A stretch of DNA of 64,000 nt from Odobenus rosmarus divergens (GCF_000321225.1 NW_004450401.1:3870555-3934554), one strand, 5' to 3'; shown: positions 44,002 to 55,065, counted from the first letter of the stretch. The notes: generated by a model not told the origin, from the sequence alone. Translations and numbers: made by a program.

Positions 44002-44860
44002 GAGCTACCCTATGGCCCAGCAATTACACTACTAGGAATTTACCCAAAGGATACAAACATAGCGATCCTAAGGGGCACCTGCACTCCAATGTTTATAGCA
44101 GCGATGTCCACAGTAGCCAAACTATGGAAAGAGCCTGGATGTCCATTGATACATGAATGGATAAAGAAGATGTGACACACACACACACACACACACTCAC
44201 TCACACTCACAGTGGAATACTACTCAGCCAGCAAAAAATTGAAACCTTGCCATTTGCAATGATGTGGATGGAACTAGAGGATATTATCAGCAAAGTAAGT
44301 CAATCAGAGAAAGACAATTACATGATCTCACTCATATGTGGAATTTAAGAAACAAAACAAATGATCATAGGGGAAGGGAGGGAAAAATAAAATAAGACGA
44401 AATCAGAGAGGGAGACAAACCATAAGGGACTCTTAATCACAGGAAACAAACTGAGGGTTGCTGGAGGGAAGGGGGTGGAGGGATGGGGTCACTGGGTGAT
44501 GGGCATTAAGGAGGGCACATGATGTAATGAGCACTGGGTGTTACATGCAATTGATGAATCACTGAACTCTATCTCTGAAACTAATAATACACTATATGTT
44601 AATTGAATTTAAATAAAGTTATTTTTATTTTTTAAAAAAGATTTTATTTATTTCTTTGACAGAGAGAGAGACACAGTGAGAGAGGGAACACAAGCAGGGG
44701 GAGTGGGAGAGGGAGAAGCAGGCTTCCCGCTGAGCAGGGAGCCCGAAGCAGGGCTCGATCCCAGGGCCCTGGGATCATGACTTGAGCCAAAGGCAGACGC
44801 TTAACGACTGAGCCAACCAGGCACCCCTGAATTTAAATAAAATTATAAAAAAAAAAAAAA
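44002..44860 (+). mobile_element. 5'-truncated carnivore L1 with 16-bp target-site duplication, hosting a SINEC
   Basis: L1 ORF2 end and 3'UTR: 'atggcccagcaattacacta', 'tccattgatacatgaatgga', 'gatgtggatggaactagagg', 'ggtgatgggcattaaggagg' and 'tgttaattgaatttaaataa', then poly-A. aggaatgttacaggga (43986-44001) and aggaatgttataggga (44861-44876) flank it. The internal (CA)n at 44174-44206 is part of this copy. It is far too short to be active. Confidence 0.95.
44622..44827 (-). mobile_element. SINEC inserted into the L1 3' end, with 18-bp target-site duplication
   Basis: Inverted SINEC (aaaaagattttatttatttc ... accaggcacccc). tgaatttaaataaagtta (44604-44621) and tgaatttaaataaaatta (44828-44845) are L1 sequence duplicated on insertion, so the SINE is the younger element. 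Confidence 0.96.
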
Positions 44861-44984
44861 AGGAATGTTATAGGGAATGACTCAAGGACATAGACCAGGC
44901 CTAGGGCCCTGGTCTTTCTCCAACCAGCTGGGAGGCCACATGCCACAGAGAAGAAACTTCAGACACATGATTAACACTTGAGCT

Positions 44985-45095
44985 GCAACAATTTCATCTA
45001 TAAATGGGGTTGGTAATACACCAGCTCCAGGTGATGAACATTCGATGAGGTAAGCTGAGCAAAACCTGTGGTCAAATGAGCACTGGCATCATGAG
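44985..45095 (-). repeat. MIR SINE fragment
   Basis: The string 'tttcatctataaatggggtt', followed by 'ggtaatacaccagctccagg', is inverted MIR. Confidence 0.6.
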
Positions 45096-45219
45096 CTCCT
45101 TGGAGGTCTCTGTGGTCCTGGCCCCTCGAAATCATGCCTGCCCTCCAACTGCATTCCCCTATGCTCAGTTTCTTGGATGTGAGCTCCCCATTCCGGGGAC
45201 ACTTGGCCTTTTCCTCTGT

Positions 45220-45815
45220 GATTCACTCATTTCACTGAGGAAATAATTATTAAATGCCTACTGTGTTTCAGGTTCTGCTCCAGATAGTAGGAAACAGCAG
45301 TGAACAAGACAAAAGCTTGCGTTCTGTAGGGCAGACACAGCCTAAAAACATACAGAGGAAATATTTTCACATAGGGCTCTATGCTACACAGTAAGCAAAT
45401 GAGCAAAACCCAGGGAGATGTGATAGTACTCAGAGGAAGGAGGGGGAGAGTAACGGGGATGGTGTAAGGCTATCTGAGACCTAAATTATCAGATGCAACT
45501 AAGGCAAAGCTGGCAACTGGAGGGTCCCAGGCAGAGAGCACAGCAAGTGCAAAGGCCCTGAGGTGGAGCCAGATTGAAAGAACAATAATGCTCGTGTGGA
45601 TGGAGAGCAGTAAGTGAGGAAGAAGTAGGACACGAGGTTGGAGAGGTAGGCGGGGCAGACCCTGGTGCCCTTGTAAGCCATGGGTAGGATTTGAACTTTA
45701 TTACATGTGCAATGGGAAGCCGTAGCATGCGGGACGTAAGCAGAGGAGGGGCAGATCCAATGCTTATTCTGGAAAGAGCAGTCTGGCAGCTGTGGGAGGA
45801 CACATGGCCAGGGTG
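45220..45815 (-). mobile_element. L2 LINE 3' region, inverted
   Basis: The strings 'ttaaatgcctactgtgtttc', 'acagcagtgaacaagacaaa', 'gcaagtgcaaaggccctgag', 'cccttgtaagccatgggtag' and 'gcaatgggaagccgtagcat' are the L2 reverse complement. Confidence 0.85.
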
Positions 45816-46234
45816 AAGAGGAAGCAGGGCTGCCAGCCCAAGCCCCTGCCTTGTCCACACCCTGCTGGAGCTAGTGCCCCCAGCCCAGCCCACCCCCAGC
45901 AATCAGATGGTGTTGGAAGCCCCTGAGCTCTCCGCTCATCTGCAGGTACTGGTGAACAGCTCTGGGCACCCAGGGAAAGATGCACTTGACAAACCTGAGC
46001 AGACACTAGAGTTTCTCCACCAACATCCTCAGTTCTCCTTGACGGCTCATCCCCAGGGATCAACACCCACCACACCCGCTCCTGCAATTGAAATGGTCTG
46101 TAGTTTCCCATTACTATCACTCACAAAGGCACACCTCCTCAGACCCCAAGTAATTTGCATAAGAGAAGACCCCTTCCCCCTATTGCCAGAGACCATTTCC
46201 CTCCTCAGTAGCATCTTCGAATTTGGGGGGTCCA

Positions 46235-46361
46235 GGGGCACCTGGGTGGCTCAGTTGGTTGGACGTCCAACTCTTGATCTCAGCTCAGGTCTTGATCTCG
46301 GGGTCGTGAGTTCAGGCCCTGCACTGGGCTCCGTGCCCAATTTCAAAGAAATTTTTTTTCC
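46235..46361 (+). mobile_element. Short SINEC variant
   Basis: The head ggggcacctgggtggctcag and 'ctcaggtcttgatctcgggg' are followed by an early exit into a T-rich tail. ggggggtcca (46225-46234) and ggagggtcca (46362-46371) are a likely target-site duplication (9 of 10). Confidence 0.9.
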
Positions 46362-46925
46362 GGAGGGTCCAGCACGCCCCTCCTCCCACCCTGATGAGCA
46401 TTAGGGTGTGCGTGTGCACAAACCCTGCGCCAGTGTGCCCTCAGGCTGTGTGTGTGAGAGCTGATGACCAAGGGCAGCAGGCAGGGAGAGGTTCTGGTGG
46501 AGCAGAGAGAGGCCGCAGGCTACGGGAATCCAGCCACCGCTGCCTGTCCGTTCCCATCAGGAGAGCCACCGGCCACACCGGCTATTTCATCCGTGTTTAT
46601 TTGTCTGTCTGCCTGTGTCTTGCTCAATCTTCTAATGTGTCTGTCTCAGCCGTCAGGTGCCCCTTCAGCTGGAGCCAGGGTTTCTGAAGTCAGACAGCCC
46701 GAATCTTTCTCCTGGGGGCCGGGCGTCCATGCTTTCAGGCCATGGGGCCTCACTTCCTCTCTGGGAGCAGGCCCACATCCCATGAGAAAGAGCAAAACGG
46801 CTCCTTGGGCTGCACAGTACTTTACAGTTTGCATTTCTCTGTCCCACGCATGTGTTTAATTATATCCTTGTCTTGTTCCCGAAGGAGTTCAAGGCACTAG
46901 TCTTATGTTTGTTCTTTGCAGTGAC
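46362..46925. other. Unique flanking sequence
   Basis: No exon or firm repeat seen. Confidence 0.35.
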
Positions 46926-46929
46926 ACTG

Positions 46930-47045
46930 CGGGGTGGGCAGGCACCGACCTAGTCTATTGGCAGCCAAGGAAACTGAGGTTTACAGGGGCTTTGTCAAGG
47001 TCATGGACCTAGTGAGCATTAGGGGCAGGGCTGGGACTGGAGCCT
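46930..47045 (+). repeat. MIR SINE fragment
   Basis: The strings 'gcagccaaggaaactgaggt' and 'gcattaggggcagggctggg' match MIR. Confidence 0.65.
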
Positions 47046-47394
47046 CTGGCGTGGGTTGGATTGCTGTTGCAGGAAATTTCCAGAGCTCTCCCACTCCCAG
47101 AGGTTTGGAGCTTGCTCTGCCTGGGGGTGTCCTGGGCTACCTGCTCTGTTATGGGCTCAGCGGGTAGAGCTGGATGGACACCTCCTGGCTCTTTCAGGCC
47201 ACTGATCCAAGCCTCAGTTCTCCTGTCTGGAGTTCTGGGGGAGGCTCTGGGGAGCAGTAAGTTGGGGAACCCCCTGAGAATTGGGGGAGGGGAAGGGGAG
47301 TGAGAGTCTGGGCTGTGGGTAGGGGGCAGGCAGGGTGGCAAGGGCTGCTATGAATGCCCCTGAACTGTGTCCCTCTCTGCAGCCTGGCCATGGG

Positions 47395-47490
47395 GGCTGA
47401 GGGCTGGGGAGGCCTGGAGGGGCGTGGTGGGGGCTGGAGGGGGCGTGGTGGGGGCATGATTGGGGGCTGGAGAGGGCGTGGTGGGGGAAA
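47395..47490 (+). repeat. G-rich minisatellite (gcgtggtggggg units)
   Basis: gcgtggtggggg occurs at 47422-47433, 47443-47454 and 47476-47487, separated by related 'gctggagggg' text. The strand is G-rich enough for quadruplex formation and each unit resembles a KLF/CACCC site on the other strand. Confidence 0.75.
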
Positions 47491-47494
47491 GAGA

Positions 47495-48305
47495 AGGGGC
47501 TGCCCAGCTGACAGCAGGTGACAGGATGACTCGGAGCCCAAGCTGCTGCTGCTGCAACAGAGGAGGGGAGTGAGGGGGACAGCGAGGCTTGGCAACCGCT
47601 CTACCAGCTGCTCTGGGTTTGAAGCTGAGCCACTTTGCTGGCTCCAGCACAGCGCGAACAGGTGGCAGCAAGATTGGCACAGCCAGGAAAATCCATCTTG
47701 CGGAGGCCAGCGTGCAGCGGAGCGGGAGAGGAGCAGCCAGACGGAGGGGGAGGATGGGGAAGTAGAGGGGGAGGGGCTGTGGGGAAGGGACCCTCCCCTC
47801 CCCTCCACGGGCCCAGCCACCCCTGGGGGCCCCCACAAGTGTCTACACGTGTCCACACAGCCACCTCTGCACACCCAAGACAAGGCACTCAAGACCCCTC
47901 AAGGATCCTGAGGGCCTACAGGCTGGCCAGGTCTCCTACCCCAGAGGGCTCACAGGACACCTGCCTTCTGCTTTTGTCCTGTCGCCTATACCTTCCAGCC
48001 AGCTCACCTCTTAAGCTGGGACACCTGCGCACCTGGGGTGGATGGAGGCACCTGAGCCTCCCAGATGGGCTCCCAATTCCAGGAGGGGCAAGTCAAGTTT
48101 TCTTGCCTGGTTTCTTGCTCTGTCAGGACAGGGAGCCCTCCACACGTGCTGTCTGGTGATTTGGCTGCGAACAGGCTCACTCCACAGTACCCTGACTCAT
48201 GACCACGTGGGCTCCGCCAGAACCTCCTGAGTTCTGAGTGATGTTTGTCACTCAGCAATTGTAAGGCTGTACATGGTGCTACCTAAACAACTGGTTGATG
48301 CCCAA
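47495..48305. other. Unique flanking sequence
   Basis: Moderately G+C-rich. Contains a short CTG run (ctgctgctgctg near 47543). No exon recognised. Confidence 0.35.
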
Positions 48306-48309
48306 ATAC

Positions 48310-49060
48310 ACCAGGTGGCTCTGGCGTTCACTCAGTCTCCATTCAGTAGATGTCTGCGAAGGGCCCGCTCTGGGCCCTGCCCTGTTCCAGGTATGGAGGG
48401 CACAGCAGGAAAGAGGACAGACAGGTCCAGGGCTCATGGCACTTACACGGCAGAGGGGCAAGTCAAGCAAACAGAAAAACACACAAGGTAATTTAAAAGA
48501 TGGTGAAATAGAGTGAAGTCCAAAGGAACTGGAAAGGTGGTTTTTTTAGTTGAGGTGGCCAGGGGGCTTCTCTGATGAGGTGGCATTTGGGCTAAGACCC
48601 AAACGAGGAACTGGTCCTAAAAAGGGTGAAGAGTGTGCTCAGCAGAGGGGATTGCATGTGCAAAGGCCCTGGGGAAGAAGGACGTTGGCCTGTTTGAGGG
48701 ACAGAAGGAAGACCAGTGATATTGGGAGCAGGGAGGGCCTGGGTCATGCAGGACCTGAAGGGCAGAGGGAGGAGGTGAGCTTTTTATCCTATGTGGGATG
48801 AAAAGTTTTTGGAGGAGAGATCCATCTGGTGGCTGGGGTAGGACAGGACGGACGAGGTGGGGTGGGGAGGGAGGCGTCGAGCAACCAGGCATGGGGGACT
48901 GCTGTTGGCTGGGGGAGAGGAGGGTGCTGGACTGGAGTGGAGATGGGGAGGGGGTGAGAAGCAGTGGCATTTGGGTGTATTTTAGAGGTTGAGCCTACAG
49001 GACCACTCTGGAGGTGGATATAGAAGAGGAAGATTTAAAGCTATGTTTGAGGTTGAGCTG
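48310..49060 (-). mobile_element. L2 LINE 3' region, inverted
   Basis: The strings 'tggcatttgggctaagaccc', 'catgtgcaaaggccctgggg', 'gggtcatgcaggacctgaag' and 'tttagaggttgagcctacag' follow the L2 reverse complement over about 750 bp. Confidence 0.8.
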
Positions 49061-49789
49061 GGTAGAGGGGGCATTCCCTAGGCGGGGGAGGGTTAGGGAC
49101 TCCCATGTAGTTAGGGAGGAGACGTAGAGGACATTCTTTCTCCTCTTTTAAAAGTACAACCCAAAGGGGATCCCCACACTCTGCGTGCCTGGAGCAGTGC
49201 GTGCCCCTGCCCCTGGTTCCCACCGGAGAGAGGAGTGTCCATCTTTACTCCACATCCCCTCAGCCCCCAGCTCTGCCGCACATTCTGAGCAAGTCGGATC
49301 CCTTCTCGAAGATGGACGGCACTTTACAAACTCCATATGCTCAGTTTTCTTTTATTATTTTAATTTCTAAATACTTGGGAAGGGTTCCAGCATTGGCTTC
49401 TGCTATGATCCCAGTGCCAGCAAACACACTTTGCTCTCTCCCCCTCCTCCTCATCCAAACCACAGAGCTTTCTTCCAACCTGGAGGAGAACTGGCATTCA
49501 GGGAGGGAAGTTCAGCCAGCACGTGGATGCCCTGTGGGTCTGGTCAAAATTAAATTGACCCCAGAGGCCCTGGGGGACAGCAGGCAGGGCCTGGCCCCAT
49601 GGGTGGGAGCACAGGTTATAGGTCAAGTCCCGGGTGTCTAAAGACACTTTCAAAGAAGCCAGGGCACCAGATGGGAATGGCAGGCTTCCCCACACTGCCA
49701 CCCCTCAGGGTCTCTCCCTTGCCCAAGCCCCACAGGGGCTGACTGCCCTCCTCCTGTACTCAACTCTCTAGCACCCACTTCCCCCGGCA
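49061..49789. other. Unique flanking sequence
   Basis: No gene or confident repeat seen. Part may be diverged repeat. Confidence 0.3.
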
Positions 49790-50118
49790 GCTGGCTTGCT
49801 TTCTGTCTCTCAGACAACTGTCAGGGACTTTGCTTTGCTCTTCCCTCTGCCTGGAGTGCTCTCCCCCCGCCCCACCTTTACAGAGCACAGCACTTCTCAC
49901 CCCAGTGTTGCCCCTTCTGCAAAACCTTCCCTGGATACCCAATCTGAGTTGGCTCCCCTGAACATTCTTCGTGGTCCTTGTCGCGCTGAAAGCTCCCGTC
50001 TTGCTTCGATGACACGTTCCCATAGGATCAGGACCTTCTCTGTCTTTGTTTTGTTTGCTGCTGTACCCCAGTGACTGGGACAGCACCAGGTGTGGAGTAA
50101 TAAATTCTGGTCGAATGA
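49790..50118 (+). mobile_element. L2 LINE 3' end
   Basis: The strings 'cttccctctgcctggagtgc', 'ctgcaaaaccttccctggat', 'ctgctgtaccccagtgactg' and 'taataaattctggtcgaatg' match L2 through its terminus. Confidence 0.85.
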
Positions 50119-50224
50119 GTGCAAGGGTTTCCTGCCCATCTCCTCCTACCAGAGCCCATTCGGGGAAGGAGATGGGGCATTCTGGGTAACGCAGAGTTAG
50201 GTATATGGAGGAACAGGACAATTT

Positions 50225-50400
50225 TATTGACTGGCTACACGTGCCAAGAGCAAACCAAGGGGCCATTGAATGTGGTACTCCCATTTGATTCACAAGAAAA
50301 TGAAAGCTCAAAAGAATAAAGGAACCTGCCCAGAAGCAGGCAGCTTGTAAATTGGGGAGCACAGTTCAGATTCTTGGCTTTCTTACCCACTGGGCTGCAG
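50225..50400 (+). repeat. MIR SINE
   Basis: The strings 'cccatttgattcacaagaaa' and 'ggcagcttgtaaattgggga' match MIR. Confidence 0.6.
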
Positions 50401-50525
50401 ATGGACCACAGATAAATGACCAATTTTCAACAAAGTGGAATAATAAAGTGCACTTAGCACCCTGCACTATTATTGACCATAAATCAATGGCACTTTGATG
50501 ACTCAGGAGGCAGTGATTTCAGAGC
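50401..50525. promoter_or_regulatory. Candidate conserved non-coding element
   Basis: AT-rich unique stretch with 'ggaataataaagtgcactta', 'attattgaccataaatcaat' and 'ggcactttgatgactcagg' (an AP-1-like TGACTCA and a TCF-like CTTTGA). Inference only. Confidence 0.25.
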
Positions 50526-50814
50526 CCCTCGGGGCCCTGTCGTGATGGGTCCTGATCTCCTGTGTGGGGCCACGCCTGTGCCCAGTGTGGGGCCAGGATG
50601 AAGCTGCTGTGACCCCGAGCTGTGCCCTGGGGCCTGCTCTCCAGGCGACATCTCTCATCCCTGCAGACCGTCCTTCGCTTTTTCGCTTTTTCATCCTGAA
50701 GAAAGGAGGACAAGGCATGGATGTGAGATTTCCTGGGGCATGTCACTCTGACCAGTAGGAGTCTCCAAAACCAGCATCAACCAGGAGGGGCCGGCAGCAT
50801 GGCCGGGTCCTTCT

Positions 50815-51165
50815 GTTTCCTTTACCTGCTGTGCTCCTTCCCTGGGCATCTGCGAAGCCATGGCTCTACTTCCTCCAAGCCTGCACTCATTGCCAAGTTT
50901 TCGGTGCAGCTTGACCAGGCTGCTCTGCAAGGCTGAGCATACATGGGGATGCCTGCCGGCCTGTCCCTACTCTGCATTCATGCAGGTCACTGACCGCCAT
51001 CTAACATACTGTGCATTTTATTTATTTTGTTCATGTTTACCTCTCTCCTGCCCCATTAGACTGTAAGCTCTGTGAGGCCAGGGTTTTGCCAGCTCGGTTC
51101 CCTGCTGTATTCTCAGCACGTGGCCACCTGTTAGGCAGTCCGTGTTTGTGTGATGAATATTCCCC
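50815..51165 (+). mobile_element. L2 LINE 3' end
   Basis: The strings 'tgtgctccttccctgggcat', 'ccccattagactgtaagctc' and 'ggttccctgctgtattctca' are a clear L2 3'UTR. Confidence 0.88.
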
Positions 51166-51249
51166 AAACTTGGGTCATTCACATCCCACCTTCACAATTC
51201 TGGTCACAGCTGTGTCCCACTTGTACTAGCTAATATTTTTCTTTCAACC

Positions 51250-51560
51250 ATCCCCCTTTTAAAAACTTACAGAAATGAAATGTAAAAGAAAGCTTTTTAT
51301 CACTGCCATAAATGGAAAGCCAATATCACTTGCCATAAATAGAAGACAACTGTTAAAATAAATGCCACGAAAACAAAACAGTGTGAGGGAATTTGAGCAG
51401 GAGCCTGTTGCCTGCAGAAGGCAATAGGCTGAGGCCTCCTCTCTCCCCCTCTCTCTGCTAAGAGGCGGGGTCAGCAAGTGCTAGAGAGGCATTAAAGACA
51501 GGCCGGCACCAAACCGAGACTTTGCCCCTGATAGGAGGTTTTAGAGAGAATTGCATGGGG
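51250..51560. promoter_or_regulatory. Candidate conserved non-coding element with paired CCATAAAT sites
   Basis: Unique AT-rich block. 'cactgccataaatgg' and 'cacttgccataaatag' form a direct repeat about 26 bases apart (51301-51345), each a CDX/posterior-HOX-like core (TTTATGG on the other strand). Further AT-rich motifs follow. No repeat family is recognised. Confidence 0.3.
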
Positions 51561-52043
51561 AACAACTTTCTCACTATCCAGTTGAGACAGTTGGCCTGGT
51601 GCCATGCTCAGAACCTCCTAAAATCCCCACCTGCCAGGGTCCTCATTCCACACTTTGGGGAACTGAGAATCTGGAGAACTCGATAGGGCTATGTGTGAAG
51701 GACTGCTCCCCCAATGTACCTGGTGCTTGAGGCCATGCTAGCCCCTAAAGTGTCTTTGTAGTAAATTTGGAAAAGCTGGCCTCCGGGTGGAGGCAATACC
51801 ATGGCTCCTGTCTCCCTGTCCTGCCTTCCTGCACCGTCTCCCCAGGGCTCCCAGGGCTCAGTGGTCTGGACCTCCATCCTGGCACTTACCCTAGCCCTGC
51901 CTGCTCCCCAGTGAGCTCTGTTTGACCCTGTCTTCCTCACCTGACCGGCAGCAACCTGGTGTGAGGACTGTCCTGTTTGTACGCGTATCTTCCATCACTG
52001 GGCAGTGTCCTGCATATGACTGGCTTTCAAAAAACATTTGTGG

Positions 52044-52241
52044 GGGCGCCTGGGTGGCTCAGTTGTTGGGCGTCTGCCTTCGGCTCGGCTCATGATCTCA
52101 GAGTCCTGGGATGGAGCCCATATCCGGCTCCCTGCTCCGCGGGGGGCCTGCTTCTCCCTCTCCCACTCCCCCTGCTTGTGTTCCCTCTCTCGCTGTGTCT
52201 CTGTCCAATAAATGAAATCTTTAAAAAATAAAAAACAAAAC
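52044..52241 (+). mobile_element. Young-looking carnivore SINEC with 14-bp target-site duplication
   Basis: The head gggcgcctgggtggctcagt, 'cggctcatgatctcagagtc' and an A-rich tail are intact. aaaaacatttgtgg is duplicated exactly (52030-52043 and 52242-52255). Confidence 0.97.
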
Positions 52242-52489
52242 AAAAACATTTGTGGACTTGGTGATTAATCAAACTCAAAATAGCCAACATTTCCTCCTGT
52301 CCAGACAAATAATACCAAAAAATACATCTACGCTCTCAGCCCTGGCTTTTTTCTGAAGTTTTCCCAGTCCTAGGTGGGTGGGTGGATATTCCGATTTCCC
52401 ACATCCTTTGGAAGAATTTTGTCTTCCTGACTCCCGAGCTCTCCTTCCCGATCTTTTCTTAGTCTAGTCCAGCTGGCAGAGAGTTGCAG

Positions 52490-53105
52490 TTAGAACGTTT
52501 TGTGTTGCAAGTGACAGGAAAACTCAGGTCTGATTGGTTACGTCAAAGGAGAGTTTATTGAGCTATACCGTTTTTAAGTCTGGAGGTAACGTTAGCATCA
52601 GGTAAGGCTTGGTCCAGCAACTCCAAAGATGTCACCAGAGACCTTGCTTCTGTCCATCTCTCTTGTCTGACCTCCTTGAGCGTGTCACCCTCGGGCTCCC
52701 CGCAGAGCCTCCACCCACCCCCACCTGTGCAGCTCCACACTACCCCCTCCTGGTAGCAAGATAGCTGCCGCAATTCTCATCTTATACCATGTCCTGCAGG
52801 GGAAGAGTGAAGATCTCTCTTCCAGGCTTGCTTTCCCAGAAACTCTAGGAATATTCTCGTGTCTCATTGACTCTAATTTTGTTAACTGACCATCTCTGAA
52901 CGAATAGCCACAGCCAGGGGGAGGGGATATGCTGGGTGGCCAATCAGGTGGTCCGCTCCTGAAGGTGGGTGTGGCATCAGCTCACCAATCATAGGCTGAG
53001 ATACAGGACGGGTTAGTCCTAAGGGGAGTTTGGAGGTCGGTTTCCAAGAAGGAAGAAGGGATGGATTCTGGGGGCAAACCACAGATGTCCTCAACGTGGG
53101 GGAGG
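52490..53105 (-). repeat. 'Family A' interspersed repeat, orientation F, longest copy
   Basis: Opens 'gttgcaagtgacaggaaaac', continues 'gagtttattgagctatacc', 'ggtagcaagatagctgccgc', 'gggtggccaatcaggtggtc' and closes 'ggcaaaccacagatgtcc'. This is the most complete copy and the best query for naming the family. Confidence 0.6.
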
Positions 53106-53629
53106 TAAGCCAAGCAAGCTAGCCACTATGGGGCTTGTTGGACTTTTATAACAGCTTCTTTTCCTCCCCAGAATACAGTTAGGTGTTACTATAGGCTGGG
53201 GCCAATCTCTGAATCCAGGTGCTGCCGGAGTCAGAAATGACAAGAGTAACCACGTGAAACGCACTCCAGGCCCCACACAAAGTCATAGAAGGTTTAGGGC
53301 TGGAGAAACCATCGCTTAGGGGTCTTACCCTAGGATGCACAGACAGATTCTTGCCTCTGAAATTATTTGCCAAATCTGCGGGGTCCTGTGTGTGCGGTTT
53401 TCTGGGCAGAGGATCCACAACTTAATGAAGTCTCTCAGGGGTCTGCAGCCTGAAGGAGGTTCACTGAGGTGGGCAGCTACGTGCTCAAGTTAGAACAAGA
53501 GATGGAGACAGAATCCAAGAGAGAACCTGGGTCTCCCAGTTCCCTGCCCCTCTGGGCCTGGGTGAGATATCACCACAACATTCTCACTGTGTGTGCACCC
53601 ATCTACAGGCCTCCCCTCCTTTAATTCAG
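53106..53629. other. Unique flanking sequence
   Basis: No exon or firm repeat seen. Confidence 0.3.
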
Positions 53630-54300
53630 TCCCCTCCAAGTGCCCCACGAAGTAGCTGCTGTCCGCATTTGGTGGGTGAGAGAATGCATGCTTTGTTCAA
53701 GGTCACAAGTGGCATAGTGGGTTCAAGCCCAGGTCTGGGTCCACAGCACACCAAGCTGCCTCCATTGATTTTTTTTGTCCTTACTCCTTAGAGCCACGCA
53801 GAGATGGGCGATCAGGGGATGGAGGCTCAGAACTGCCAGGCTACAGCCTGGAAAAGGGACTCCACTTTGGCTTTGCATCTAAGGACGTCCACCGCGGGAC
53901 TGATTGTCACCTGGCTTGGCTTCCTAAGAGCCAGGCGAGTCTCAGCATGCTGCTTCGCCTCCCAGAACTTCAGGTCCCTCAGCCTGAAGTGGGACCAACA
54001 ATCCTTACCTTGCAAGGCTGTTTTGCGGGTCCTTATATCATGTGCATGGCCAGGCCTAATGGGTGAGAGGCTGCTCCTGGTCTTGGGGGACCTATGGCAT
54101 CTTTTAGAGGTCGTCTGGTGGCTCACCGGAACCGGCTTCCCCACAGCTCACAGAGGAGGCGGGAAAATCATTCTGAGGGACAGCGTGGCTCAGGAAAGCA
54201 AGCCTCGGGGGGAAAGTCACTTGGCCAGGTGATATAGCTATGGTGGCTGGGATTTGAACCCAGGTCTGTCTGAGGCCAAAGGTGGTGCATTCCCGCGCCC
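53630..54300 (+). repeat. Two MIR fragments flanking unassigned sequence
   Basis: About 53630-53770 (tttgttcaaggtcacaagtg) and about 54190-54300 (cttggccaggtgatatagct, gggatttgaacccaggtctg) are MIR-like. The sequence between them is unassigned. Confidence 0.55.
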
Positions 54301-54309
54301 TTGCTCTCT

Positions 54310-54830
54310 ATGAGCCACAGGGCAAAGTCTTGCGCTGTTTAATTGAGGTGCCTGGGACTGCTACAAGGCTGGCCTGACCACCATTTAATTTAGACTTGTT
54401 CCTTGCAAGCGTGTCAAGGAAGTGCCAGGGGCCATGGCCTGGCTGAGGACAGCCTGGCCCAACCTCATTGCTCCTCTCGCCCTCCCGGCCTGCTGCCCCC
54501 AAGTCACATCCAGCGCAGGGGTCACCAGCCCCATTGGCCACGGCAGGGCCAGGCTGCCCTTGGGTCCGGCTTGGGAAGGGGGGCTTGGGGGGCTTCCCGC
54601 TCCAGTGTGAGAAGCCACCGCCACCACACACTGCTCTGAACGGCTTCGAAAGCCATAAAGCAGCAGAGAAAAATGACGGCGGGTGAGGAAACGAGCCATG
54701 GAGGAAATTAACTCTCACCCAGGGAGCTGCGCGGCTTTCTGCTGACAGAGAGGGCCGGCTAGCTCATAAAACTAAACACTTAAACTCTCCTCTTTACAAT
54801 AATTACAGCGCCTTGCAAGCCTCTTCCCCC
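54310..54830. promoter_or_regulatory. Candidate conserved non-coding region
   Basis: Two AT-rich patches (about 54325-54415, 'gctgtttaattgaggtgcct', 'ccatttaatttagacttgtt'; about 54640-54820, 'gaggaaattaactctcaccc', 'ctcataaaactaaacactta', 'tttacaataattacagcgcc') frame a G+C-rich centre. No repeat is recognised. The pattern fits an enhancer but is not proof. Confidence 0.35.
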
Positions 54831-54939
54831 TGCCGGCTGGCCCGGGCCTGATCCGCCAGGGGCACCAGGAAGGCCCACAGGGGAGCTGGGCCTCCAGAGG
54901 GAAGGGATGGAGCCGGTGTGGCCGGCGGAATGCACCAAA

Positions 54940-55065
54940 GCGTCGATTAGAGCTGGATGGGACCTGGGAACCCGCTGCTCCAACCCCTTCATTTGACCGA
55001 TGAGGAACCTGGGGGCCCAGAGAGGGTTGGTGACTAAGTGAAGGTCACCCAGCCAGATATAGGTG
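54940..55065 (+). repeat. MIR3/THER-type SINE fragment
   Basis: The strings 'agctggatgggacctgggaa', 'tgctccaaccccttcatttg' and 'gaccgatgaggaacctgggg' match a MIR-class relic. Confidence 0.65.

Noticed and set aside
44002..44860. Possible functional LINE coding sequence
   Set aside because: Only the last part of ORF2 and the 3'UTR are present, interrupted by a microsatellite and a SINE. It is a dead copy.
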